From assembly GCA_029224185.1 (NCBI GenBank), contig JANZKI010000027.1, positions 930,001 to 994,000 on the forward strand: 64,000 nucleotides of DNA, in the 5' to 3' direction. The stretch is from Karalla daura (Eukaryota > Chordata > Actinopteri > Chaetodontiformes > Leiognathidae). The stretch's first letter is position 1; each line of letters begins with the position of its first letter. The translations under genes and the position numbers were made by a program. The notes under the pieces are model-generated. The model made no database searches, was not told the DNA's origin, and saw nothing but the letters and a program-made list of their open reading frames with translations. Positions 33,788-45,414 of the stretch are shown piece by piece.

Positions 33788-33823
33788 AGACCAACGCTGA
33801 GTTGACCAACGCTTAGTTGGTCT
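33788..33823. repeat. Local inverted segment (hairpin block), copy 4
   Basis: Identical in form to copy 3 at an offset of exactly 810 bp (6 x 129 + 36), so the block was carried along by HOR duplication. Confidence 0.8.
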
Positions 33824-35183
33824 GTAAACAGGCTCAACAGGCTCAACGAAGCGTTCTATACACTTTTCAGGCCTTTTACTACACTGCGTATGGGCCAATG
33901 GTGCACGTATCAACAAACTTTTTCAAAGCGCTTTTCCCCACTGTGTCCTATGCAGGGGGCTGTAAAAAGGCTCAACTAAGCGTTCTAAACACTTTTCAGG
34001 CCTGTTGCTGCACTGCGTATGGGCCAATGGTGCACGTATCAACAAACTTTTTCAAAGCGCTTTTCCCCGCAGTCTCCTATGCAGGGGGCTGTAAACAGGT
34101 TCAACGAAGCGTTCTTAACACTTTTCAGGCCTGTTGCTGCACTGCGTTTGGGCCAATGGTGCACGGATCAACAAACTTTTTCAAAGCGCTTTTCCCCGCA
34201 GTCTCCTATGCAGGGGGCTATAACCGGGCTCAACTAAGCGTTCTAAACACTTTTCAGGCCTGTTGCTGCACTGCGTATGGGCCAATGGTGCACGTATCAA
34301 CAAACTTTTTCAAAGCGCTTTTCCCCGCAGTCTCCTATGCAGGGGGCTGTAAACAGGCTCAACTAAGCGTTCTAAACACTTTTCAGGCCTGTTGCTGCAC
34401 TGCGTATGGGCCAATGGTGCACGTATCAACAAACTTTTTTGTTTGTTTTTGTTTGTCAACAAACTTTTTCAAAGCGCTTGTCCCCGCTGTCTCCTATGCA
34501 GGGGGCTGTAAACAGGCTCAACTAAGCGTTCTCAACACTTTTCAGGCCTGTTGCTGCACTGCGTGTGGGCCAATGGTGCACTTATCAACAAACTTTTTCA
34601 AAGCACTGTTCCCCGCAGTCTCCTATGCAGGGGGATGTAAACAGGCTCAACTAAGCGTTCTAAACACTTTTCAGGCCTTTTGCTGCACTGCGAATGGGCC
34701 AATGGTGCACTTATCAACAAACTTTTTCAAAGCACTGTTCCCCGCAGTCTCCTATGCAGGGGGCTGTAAACAGGCTCAACTAAGCGTTCTAAACACTTTT
34801 CAGGCCTGTTGCTGCACTGCGTATGGGCAAATGGTGCATGTATCAACAAACTTTTTCAAAGCGCTTTTCCCCGCAGTCTCCTATGAAGGGGGCTGTCAAC
34901 AGGCACAACTAAGCGATCAAAACACTTTTCAGGCCTGTTGCTGCACTGTGTGTGGGCCAATGGTGCACGTATCAACAAACTTTTTCAAAGCGCTGTTCCC
35001 CGCAGTCTCCTATGCAGGGGGCTGTAAACGGGCTCAACTATGCGTTCTAGACACTTTTCCGGCCTGTTGCTGCACTGCGTATGGGCCAGTGGTGCACGTA
35101 TCAACAAACTTTTTCAAAGCGCTTTTCCCCGCAGTCTCCGATGCAGGGGGCTGTAAACAGGGTCAACTAAGCGTTCTGAACAC

Positions 35184-38100
35184 TTGTCAGGCCTGTTGCT
35201 GCACTGCGTATGGGCCAATGGTGCACGTTTCAACAAACTTTTCAAAGCGCTTGTCCCCGCAGAATCCCATGCAGGGGGCTGTAAACAGGCTCAACGAAGC
35301 GTTCTAAACACTTTTCAGGCCTGTTGCTGCACTGCGTATGGGCCAATGGTGCATGTATCAACAAACTTTTTCAAAGCGCTTTTCCCCGCAGTCTCCTATG
35401 CAGGGGGCTGCAAACAGGCTCAACGAAGCGTTCTAAACACTTTTCAGGCCTGTTGCTGCACTGCGTATGGGCCAATGGCGCACGTATCAACAAACTTTTT
35501 CAAAGCTCTTCTCCCCGCAGTCTCCTATGCAGGGGGCTGCAAACAGGCTCAACTAAGCGTTCTAAACACTTTTCAGGCCTGTTGCTGCACTGCGTATGGG
35601 CCAATGGTGCACGTATCAACAAACTTTTTCAAAGCGCTTGTCCCCGCAGAATCCCATGCAGGGGGCTGCAAACAGGCTCAACGAAGCGTTCTAAACACTT
35701 TTCAGGCCTGTTGCTGCACTGCGTATGGGCCAATGGTGCATGTATCAACAAACTTTTTCAAAGCGCTTGTCCCCGCAGTCTCCTATGCAGGGGGCTGTAA
35801 ACAGGCTCAACTAAGCGTCCTAAACACTTTTCAGGCCTGTTGCTGCACTACGTATGGGCCAATGGTGCACGCATCAAAAAAATTTTTCAAAGCGCTTTTC
35901 CCCGCAGTCTCCTATGCAGGGGGCTGTAAACAGGCTCAACTAAGCGTTCTAAACACTTTTCAGGCCTGTTGCTGCACTGCGTATGGGCCAATGGTGCACG
36001 TATCAACAAACTTTTTCAAAGCGCTTGTCCGCGCAGAATCCCATGTAGGGGGCTGTAAACAGGCTCAACTAAGCGTTCTAAACACTTTTCAGGCCTGTTG
36101 CTGCACTGCGTATGGGCCAATGGTGCACGTATCAACAAACTTTTTCAAAGCGCTTTTCCCCGCAGTCTCCCATGCAGGGGGCTGTAAGCAGGCTCAACAA
36201 AGCGTTCTAAACACTTTTCAGGCCTGTTGCTGCACTGCGTAAGGGCCAATGGTGCACGTATCAACAACCTTTTTCAAAGCTCTTTTCCCCGCAGTCTCCG
36301 ATGCAGGGGGCTGTAAACAGGCTCAACTAAGCGTTCTGAACACTTGTCAGGCCTGTTGCTGCACTGCGTATGGGCCAATGGTGCACGTTTCAACAAACTT
36401 TTCAAAGCGCTTGTCCCCGCAGAATCCCATGCAGGGGGCTGCAAACAGGCTCAACTATGCGTCCTAAACACTTTTCAGGCCTGTTGCTGCACTGCGTATG
36501 GGCCAATGGTGCACGTATCAACAAACTTTTTCAAAGCACTTTTCCCCGCAGTCTCCCATGCAGGGGGCTGTAAACAGGCTCAACTAAGCGTTCTAATCAC
36601 TTTTCAGGCCTGTTGCTGCACTGCGTATGGGCCAATGGTAAACGTATCAACAAACTTTTTCAAAGCGCTTTTCCCCGCAGTCTCCCATGCAGGGGGCTGG
36701 AAGCAGGCTCAACAAAGCGTTCTGAACACTTGTCAGGCCTGTTGCTGCACTGCGTATGGGCCAATGGTGCACGTTTCAACAAACTTTTCAAAGCGCTTGT
36801 CCCCGCAGAATCCCATGCAGGGGGCTGTAAACAGGCTCAACGAAGCGTTCTAAACACTTTTCAGGCCTTTTGCTGCACTGCGTATGGGCCAATGGTGCAT
36901 GTATCAACAAACTTTTTCAAAGCGCTTTTCCCCGCAGTCTCCTATGCAGGGGGCTGCAAACAGGCTCAACGAAGCGTTCTAAACACTTTTCAGGCCTGTT
37001 GCTGCACTGCGTATGGGCCAATGGCGCACGTATCAACAAACTTTTTCAAAGCTCTTCTCCCCGCAGTCTCCTATGCAGGGGGCTGCAAACAGGCTCAACT
37101 AAGCGTTCTAAACACTTTTCAGGCCTGTTGCTGCACTGCGTATGGGCCAATGGTGCACGTATCAACAAACTTTTTCAAAGCGCTTGTCCCCGCAGAATCC
37201 CATGCAGGGGGCTGCAAACAGGCTCAACGAAGCGTTCTAAACACTTTTCAGGCCTGTTGCTGCACTGCGTATGGGCCAATGGTGCATGTATCAACAAACT
37301 TTTTCAAAGCGCTTGTCCCCGCAGTCTCCTATGCAGGGGGCTGTAAACAGGCTCAACTAAGCGTCCTAAACACTTTTCAGGCCTGTTTCTGCACTACGTA
37401 TGGGCCAATGGTGCACGCATCAAAAAACTTTTTCAAAGCGCTTTTCCCCGCAGTCTCCTATGCAGGGGGCTGTAAACAGGCTCAACTAAGCGTTCTAAAC
37501 ACTTTTCAGGCCTGTTGCTGCACTGCGTATGGGCCAATGGTGCACGTATCAACAAACTTTTTCAAAGCGCTTGTCCGCGCAGAATCCCATGTAGGGGGCT
37601 GTAAACAGGCTCAACTAAGCGTTCTAAACACTTTTCAGGCCTGTTGCTGCACTGCGTATGGGCCAATGGTGCACGTATCAACAAACTTTTTCAAAGCGCT
37701 TTTCCCCGCAGTCTCCCATGCAGGGGGCTGTAAGCAGGCTCAACAAAGCGTTCTAAACACTTTTCAGGCCTGTTGCTGCACTGCGTATGGGCCAATGGTG
37801 CACGTATCAACAACCTTTTTCAAAGCTCTTTTCCCCGCAGTCTCCGATGCAGGGGGCTGTAAACAGGCTCAACTAAGCGTTCTGAACACTTGTCAGGCCT
37901 GTTGCTGCACTGCGTATGGGCCAATGGTGCACGTTTCAACAAACTTTTCAAAGCGCTTGTCCCCGCAGAATCCCATGCAGGGGGCTGCAAACAGGCTCAA
38001 CTATGCGTCCTAAACACTTTTCAGGCCTGTTGCTTCACTGCGTATGGGCCAATGGTGCACGTATCAACAAACTTTTTCAAAGCACTTTTCCCCGCAGTCT

Positions 38101-40470
38101 CCCATGCAGGGGGCTGTAAACAGGCTCAACTAAGCGTTCTAATCACTTTTCAGGCCTGTTGCTGCACTGCGTATGGGCCAATGGTAAACGTATCAACAAA
38201 CTTTTTCAAAGCGCTTTTCCCCGCAGTCTCCCATGCAGGGGGCTGGAAGCAGGCTCAACAAAGCGTTCTGAACACTTGTCAGGCCTGTTGCTGCACTGCG
38301 TATGGGCCAATGGTGCACGTTTCAACAAACTTTTCAAAGCGCTTGTCCCCGCAGAATCCCATGCAGGGGGCTGTAAACAGGCTCAACGAAGCGTTCTAAA
38401 CACTTTTCAGGCCTGTTGCTGCACTGCGTATGGGCCAATGGTGCATGTATCAACAAACTTTTTCAAAGCGCTTTTCCCCGCAGTCTCCTATGCAGGGGGC
38501 TGCAAACAGGCTCAACGAAGCGTTCTAAACACTTTTCAGGCCTGTTGCTGCACTGCGTATGGGCCAATGGCGCACGTATCAACAAACTTTTTCAAAGCTC
38601 TTCTCCCCGCAGTCTCCTATGCAGGGGGCTGCAAACAGGCTCAACTAAGCGTTCTAAACACTTTTCAGGCCTGTTGCTGCACTGCGTATGGGCCAATGGT
38701 GCACGTATCAACAAACTTTTTCAAAGCGCTTGTCCCCGCAGAATCCCATGCAGGGGGCTGCAAACAGGCTCAACGAAGCGTTCTAAACACTTTTCAGGCC
38801 TGTTGCTGCACTGCGTATGGGCCAATGGTGCATGTATCAACAAACTTTTTCAAAGCGCTTGTCCCCGCAGTCTCCTATGCAGGGGGCTGTAAACAGGCTC
38901 AACTAAGCGTCCTAAACACTTTTCAGGCCTGTTGCTGCACTACGTATGGGCCAATGGTGCACGCATCAAAAAACTTTTTCAAAGCGCTTTTCCCCGCAGT
39001 CTCCTATGCAGGGGGCTGTAAACAGGCTCAACTAAGCGTTCTAAACACTTTTCAGGCCTGTTGCTGCACTGCGTATGGGCCAATGGTGCACGTTTCAACA
39101 AACTTTTCAAAGCGCTTGTCCCCGCAGAATCCCATGCAGGGGGCTGTAAACAGGCTCAACGAAGCGTTCTAAACACTTTTCAGGCCTGTTGCTGCACTGC
39201 GTATGGGCCAATGGTGCATGTATCAACAAACTTTTTCAAAGCGCTTTTCCCCGCAGTCTCCTATGCAGGGGGCTGCAAACAGGCTCAACGAAGCGTTCTA
39301 AACACTTTTCAGGCCTGTTGCTGCACTGCGTATGGGCCAATGGCGCACGTATCAACAAACTTTTTCAAAGCTCTTCTCCCCGCAGTCTCCTATGCAGGGG
39401 GCTGCAAACAGGCTCAACTAAGCGTTCTAAACACTTTTCAGGCCTGTTGCTGCACTGCGTATGGGCCAATGGTGCACGTATCAACAAACTTTTTCAAAGC
39501 GCTTGTCCCCGCAGAATCCCATGCAGGGGGCTGCAAACAGGCTCAACGAAGCGTTCTAAACACTTTTCAGGCCTGTTGCTGCACTGCGTATGGGCCAATG
39601 GTGCATGTATCAACAAACTTTTTCAAAGCGCTTGTCCCCGCAGTCTCCTATGCAGGGGGCTGTAAACAGGCTCAACTAAGCGTCCTAAACACTTTTCAGG
39701 CCTGTTGCTGCACTACGTATGGGCCAATGGTGCACGCATCAAAAAACTTTTTCAAAGCGCTTTTCCCCGCAGTCTCCTATGCAGGGGGCTGTAAACAGGC
39801 TCAACTAAGCGTTCTAAACACTTTTCAGGCCTGTTGCTGCACTGCGTATGGGCCAATGGTGCACGTATCAACAAACTTTTTCAAAGCGCTTGTCCGCGCA
39901 GAATCCCATGTAGGGGGCTGTAAACAGGCTCAACTAAGCGTTCTAAACACTTTTCAGGCCTGTTGCTGCACTGCGTATGGGCCAATGGTGCACGTATCAA
40001 CAAACTTTTTCAAAGCGCTTTTCCCCGCAGTCTCCCATGCAGGGGGCTGTAAGCAGGCTCAACAAAGCGTTCTAAACACTTTTCAGGCCTGTTGCTGCAC
40101 TGCGTATGGGCCAATGGTGCACGTATCAACAACCTTTTTCAAAGCTCTTTTCCCCGCAGTCTCCGATGCAGGGGGCTGTAAACAGGCTCAACTAAGCGTT
40201 CTGAACACTTGTCAGGCCTGTTGCTGCACTGCGTATGGGCCAATGGTGCACGTTTCAACAAACTTTTCAAAGCGCTTGTCCCCGCAGAATCCCATGCAGG
40301 GGGCTGCAAACAGGCTCAACTATGCGTCCTAAACACTTTTCAGGCCTGTTGCTGCACTGCGTATGGGCCAATGGTGCACGTATCAACAAACTTTTTCAAA
40401 GCACTTTTCCCCGCAGTCTCCCATGCAGGGGGCTGTAAACAGGCTCAACTAAGCGTTCTAAACACTTTTC
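35184..40470 (-). repeat. 1546-bp higher-order repeat of subfamily B (about 12 monomers, 3.5 copies)
   Basis: Copies begin near 35184, 36730, 38276 and 39049. Markers recurring at 1546 bp include TTTCAACAAACTTTTCAAAG (a 1-bp deletion), CAAAGCTCTTCTCC, GGCGCACGTATC and CACTACGTATGG. The third copy is only about 773 bp long: it lost six monomers, and its CACGCATCAAAAAAC monomer is joined by one further monomer to the start of copy 4. Confidence 0.82.
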
Positions 40471-41030
40471 AGGCCTGTTGCTGCACTGCGTATGGGCCAA
40501 TGGTAAACGTATCAACAAACTTTTTCAAAGCGCTTTTCCCCGCAGTCTCCCATGCAGGGGGCTGGAAGCAGGCTCAACAAAGCGTTCTAAACACTTTTCA
40601 GGCCTGTTGCTGCACTGCGTATGGGCCAATGGTGCACGTATCAACAACCTTTTTCAAAGCGCTTTTCCCCGCAGTCTCCGATGCAGGGGGCTGTAAACAG
40701 GCTCAACTAAGCGTTCTAAACACTTTTCAGGCCTGTTGCTACACTGCGTGTGGGCCAATGGTGCACATATCAACAAACTTTTTCAAAGCGGTTTTCCCCG
40801 CAGTCTCCCATGCAGGGGGCTGTAAACAGGCTCAACTAAGCGTTCTAAACACTTTGCAGGCCTGTTGCTGCACTGCGTATGGGCCAATGGTGCACGTATC
40901 AACAACCTTTTTCAAAGCGCTTTCCCCCGCAGTCTCCCATGCAGGGGGCTGTAAACAGGCTCAACTAAGCGTTCCAAACACTTTTCAGGCCTGTTGCTGC
41001 ACTGCGTTTGGGCCAATGGTGCACGAATCA

Positions 41031-41060
41031 ACAAACTTTTTTGTTTGTCAACAAACTTTT
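41031..41060 (-). repeat. Short (20-bp) form of the B insertion
   Basis: Here the insertion reads CAACAAACTTTTTTGTTTGT, before a second CAACAAACTTTTT. The common form adds one more TTTTGTTTGT unit to make 30 bp. The short form shifts the reading frame and may be an intermediate or a contracted derivative. Confidence 0.7.
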
Positions 41061-41142
41061 TCAAAGCGCTTTTCCCCGCAGTCTCCTATGTAGGGGGCTG
41101 TAAACAGGCTCAACTAAGCGTTCAAAACACTTTTCAGGCCTG

Positions 41143-44100
41143 TTGCTGCACTGCGTATGGGCCAATGGCGCACGTATCAACAAACTTTTTCAAAGCGCTT
41201 TTCCCTGCAGTCTCCTATGCAGGGGGCTGCAAACAGGCTCAACTAAGCGTTCTAAACACTTTTCAGGCCTGTTGCTGCACTGCGTATGGGCCAATGGCGC
41301 ACGTATCAACAAACTTTTTCAAAGCGCTTTTCCCCGCAGTCTCCTATGCAGGGGGCTGCAAACAGGCTCAACTAAGCGTTCGAAACACTTTTCAGGCCTG
41401 TTGCTGCACTGCGTATGGGCAATGGTGCACGTATCAACAAACTTTTTCAAAGCGCTTGTCCCCGCAGAATCCCATGCAGGGGGCTGCAAACAGGCTCAAC
41501 TAAGCGTTCTAAACACTTTTCAAGCCTGTTGCTGAACTGCGTATGGGCAATGGTGCACGTATCAACAAACTTTTTCAAAGCGCTTTTCCCCACTGTGTCC
41601 TATGCAGGGGGCTATAAACAGGCTCAACTAAGCGTTCTAAACACTTTTCAGGCCTGTTGCTGCACTGCGTATGGGCCAATGGTGCACGTATCAACAAACT
41701 TTTTCAAAGCGCTTTTCCCCACAGTCTCCCATGCAGGGGGCTGTATGCAGGCTCAACTAAGTGTTCTAAACACTTTTCAGGCCTGTTGCTGCACTGCGTA
41801 TGGGCCAATGGTGCACGAATCAACAAACTTTTTCAAAGCGCTTGTCCCCGCAGAATCCCATGTAGGGGGTTGCAAACAGGCTCAACTAAGCGTTCGAAAC
41901 ACTTTTCAGGCCTGTTGCTGCACTGCGTATGGGCCAATGGTGCACGAATCAACAAACTCTTTTGTTTGTTTTTGTTTGTCAACAAACTTTTTCAAAGCGC
42001 TTGTCCCTGCAGTCTCCTATGCAGGGGGCTGCAAACAGGCTCAACTATGCGTCCTAAACACTTTTCAGGCCTGTTGCTGCACTGCGTATGGGCCAATGGT
42101 GCACGTATCAACAAACTTTTTCAAAGCGCTTTTCCCCGCAGTCTCCCATGCAGGGGGCTGTAAACAGGCTCAACTAAGCGTTCTAAACACTTTTCAGGCT
42201 TTTTGCTGCACTGCGTATGGGCCAATGGTAAACGTATCAACAAACTTTTTCAAAGCCCTTTTCCCCGCAGTCTCCCATGCAGGGGGCTGGAAGCAGGCTC
42301 AACAAAGCGTTCTAAACACTTTTCAGGCCTGTTGCTGCACTGCGTATGGGCCAATGGTGCACGTATCAACAACCTTTTTCAAAGCGCTTTTCCCCGCAGT
42401 CTCCTATGCAGGGGGCTGCAAACAGGCTCAACTAAGCGTTCTAAACACTTTTCAGGCCTGTTGCTGCACTGCGTATGGGCAATGGTGCACGTATCAACAA
42501 ACTTTTTCAAAGCGCTTGTCCCTGCAGAATCCCATGCAGGGGGCTGCAAACAGGCTCAACTAAGCGTTCTAAACACTTTTCAAGCCTGTTGCTGCACTGC
42601 GTATGGGCAATGGTGCACGTATCAACAAACTTTTTCAAAGCGCTTGTCCCCGCAGAATCCCATGCAGGGGGCTATAAACAGGCTCAACTAAGCGTTCTAA
42701 ACACTTTTCAGGCCTGTTGCTGCACTGCGTATGGGCAATGGTGCACGTATCAACAAACTTTTTCAAAGCGCTTGTCCCCGCAGAATCCCATGCAGGGGGC
42801 TGCAAACAGGCTCAACTAAGCGTTCTAAACACTTTTCAAGCCTGTTGCTGCACTGCGTATGGGCAATGGTGCACGTATCAACAAACTTTTTCAAAGCGCT
42901 TGTCCCCGCAGAATCCCATGCAGGGGGCTGCAAACAGGCTCAACAAAGCATTCGAAACACTTTTCAAGCCTGTTGCTGCACTGCGTATGGGCCAATGGTG
43001 CATGTATCAACAAACTTTTTCAAAGCGCTTTTCCCCGCAGTCTCCTATGCAGGGGGCTGTAAACAGGCTCAACTAAGCGTTCTAAACACTTTTCAGGCCT
43101 GTTGCTGCACTGCGTATGGGCCAATGGTGCACGTATCAACAAACTTTTTCTAAGCGCTTCTCCCCACAGTCTCCCATGCAGGGGGCTGTAAGCAGGCTCA
43201 ACTAAGTGTTCTTAACATTTTTCAGGCCTGTTGCTGCACTGCGTATGGGCCAATGGTGCACGTATCAACAAACTTTTTTAAAGCCCTTTTCCCCGCAGTC
43301 TCCAATGCAGGGGTCTGTCAACAGGCTCAACTAAGCGTTCTAAACACTTTTCAGGCCTGTTGCTGCACTGCGTCTGGGCCAATGGTGCACGTATCAACAA
43401 ACTTTTTCAAAGCGCTTGTCCCCACTGTGTCCTATGCAGGGGGCTATAAACAGGCTCAACTAAGCGTTCTAAACACTTTTCAGGCCTGTTGCTGCACTGC
43501 GTATGGGCCAATGGTGCACGTATCAACAAACTTTTTCTAAGCGCTTTTCCCCACAGTCTCCCATGCAGGGGGCTGGAAGCAGGCTCAACTAAGTGTTCTA
43601 AACACTTTTCAGGCCTGTTGCTGCACTGCGTATGGGCCAATGGTGCACGTATCAACAAACTTTTTTAAAGCCCTTTTCCCCGCAGTCTCCAATGCAGGGG
43701 TCTGTCAACAGGCTCAACTAAGCGTTCTAAACACTTTTCAGGCCTGTTGCTGCACTGCGTATGGGCCAATGGTGCACGTATCAACAAACTTTTTCAAAGC
43801 ACTTGTCCCCGCAGAATCCCATGTATGGGGCTGCAAACGGGCTCAACTAAGCGTTCGAAACACTTTTCAGGCCTGTTGCTGCACTGCGTATGGGCCAATG
43901 GTGCACGAATCAACAAACTTTTTTGTTTGTTTTTGTTTGTCAACAAACTTTTTCAAAGCGCTTGTCCCCACAGTCTCCTATGCAGGGGGCTGTAAACAGG
44001 CTCAACTAAGCTTTCTAAACACTTTTCAGGCCTGTTGCTGCACTGCGTATGGGCCAATGGTGCACGTATCAACAAACTTTTTCAAAGCCCTTTTCCCCGC

Positions 44101-45414
44101 AGTCTCCAATGCAGGGGTCTCTGAACAGGCTCAACTAAGCGTTCTAAACACTTTTCAGGCCTGTTGCTGCACTGCGTATGGGCCAATGGTGCACGAATCA
44201 ACAAACTTTTTCAAAGCGCTTGTCCCCACAGAATCCCATGTAGGGGGCTGCAAAAAGGCTCAACTAAGCGTTCGAAACACTTTTCAGGCCTGTTGCTGCA
44301 CTGCGTATGGGCCAATGGTGCACGAATCAACAAACTCTTTTGTTTGTTTTTGTTTGTCAACAAACTTTTTCAAAGCGCTTGTCCCTGCAGTCTCCTATGC
44401 AGGGGGCTGCAAACAGGCTCAACTATGCGTCCTAAACACTTTTCAGGCCTGTTGCTGCACTGCGTATGGGCCAATGGTGCACGTATCAACAAACTTTTTC
44501 AAAGCGCTTTTCCCCACTGTGTCCTATGCAGGGGGCTATAAACAGGCTCAACTAAGCGTTCTAAACACTTTTCAGGCCTGTTGCTGCACTGCGTATGGGC
44601 CAATGGTGCACGTATCAACAAACTTTTTCAAAGCGCTTTTCCCCACAGTCTCCCATGCAGGGGGCTATATGCAGGCTCAACTAAGTGTTCTAAACACTTT
44701 TCAGGCCTGTTGCTGCACTGCGTATGGGCCAATGGTGCACGTATCAACAAACTTTTTTAAAGCCCTTTTCCCCGCAGTCTCCAATGCAGGGGTCTGTCAA
44801 CAGGCTCAACTAAGCGTTCGAAACACTTTTCAGGCCTGTTGCTGCACTGCGTATGGGCCAATGGTGCACGAATCAACAAACTCTTTTGTTTGTTTTTGTT
44901 TGTCAACAAACTTTTTCAAAGCGCTTGTCCCTGCAGTCTCCTATGCAGGGGGCTGCAAACAGGCTCAACTATGCGTCCTAAACACTTTTCAGGCCTGTTT
45001 CTGCACTGCGTATGGGCCAATGGTGCACGTATCAACAAACTTTTTCAAAGCGCTTTTCCCCGCAGTCTCCCATGCAGGGGGCTGTAAACAGGCTCAACTA
45101 AGCGTTCTAAACACTTTGCAGGCCTGTTGCTGCACTGCGTATGGGCCAATGGTGCACGTATCAACAACCTTTTTCAAAGCGCTTTTCCCCGCAGTCTCCT
45201 ATGCAGGGGGCTGTAAACAGGCTCAACTAAGCGTTCCAAACACTTTTCAGGCCTGTTGCTGCACTGCGTATGGGCCAATGGTGCACGAATCAACAAACTT
45301 TTTTGTTTGTTTTTGTTTGTCAACAAACTTTTTCAAAGCGCTTTTCCCCGCAGTCTCCTATGCAGGGGGCTGTAAACAGGCTCAACTAAGCGTTCAAAAC
45401 ACTTTTCAGGCCTG
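41143..45414 (-). repeat. B array segment with a 4272-bp offset partner
   Basis: The order of variants from about 41143 to 41760 (two GGCGCACG monomers, then GGGCAATGG 1-bp deleted monomers, then CTGAACTGCG, then CCCACTGTGTCC) is repeated from about 45415 and again from 47438. Between them lie irregular monomers, including a run of four successive 1-bp deleted monomers (near 42477, 42606, 42735 and 42864). Confidence 0.7.

Larger units (their letters stand above)
32630..34240 (-). repeat. 810-bp higher-order repeat of subfamily B
   Basis: The segment from about 32630 repeats from about 33440 at an offset of 810 bp. Shared markers are GGGCAAATGGTGTACTTATC (32788 and 33598), CCTTTTACTACACTGC (33062 and 33872), GCTGTAAAAAGGCTC (33149 and 33959) and CACGGATCAAC (33353 and 34163). 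Confidence 0.75.
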
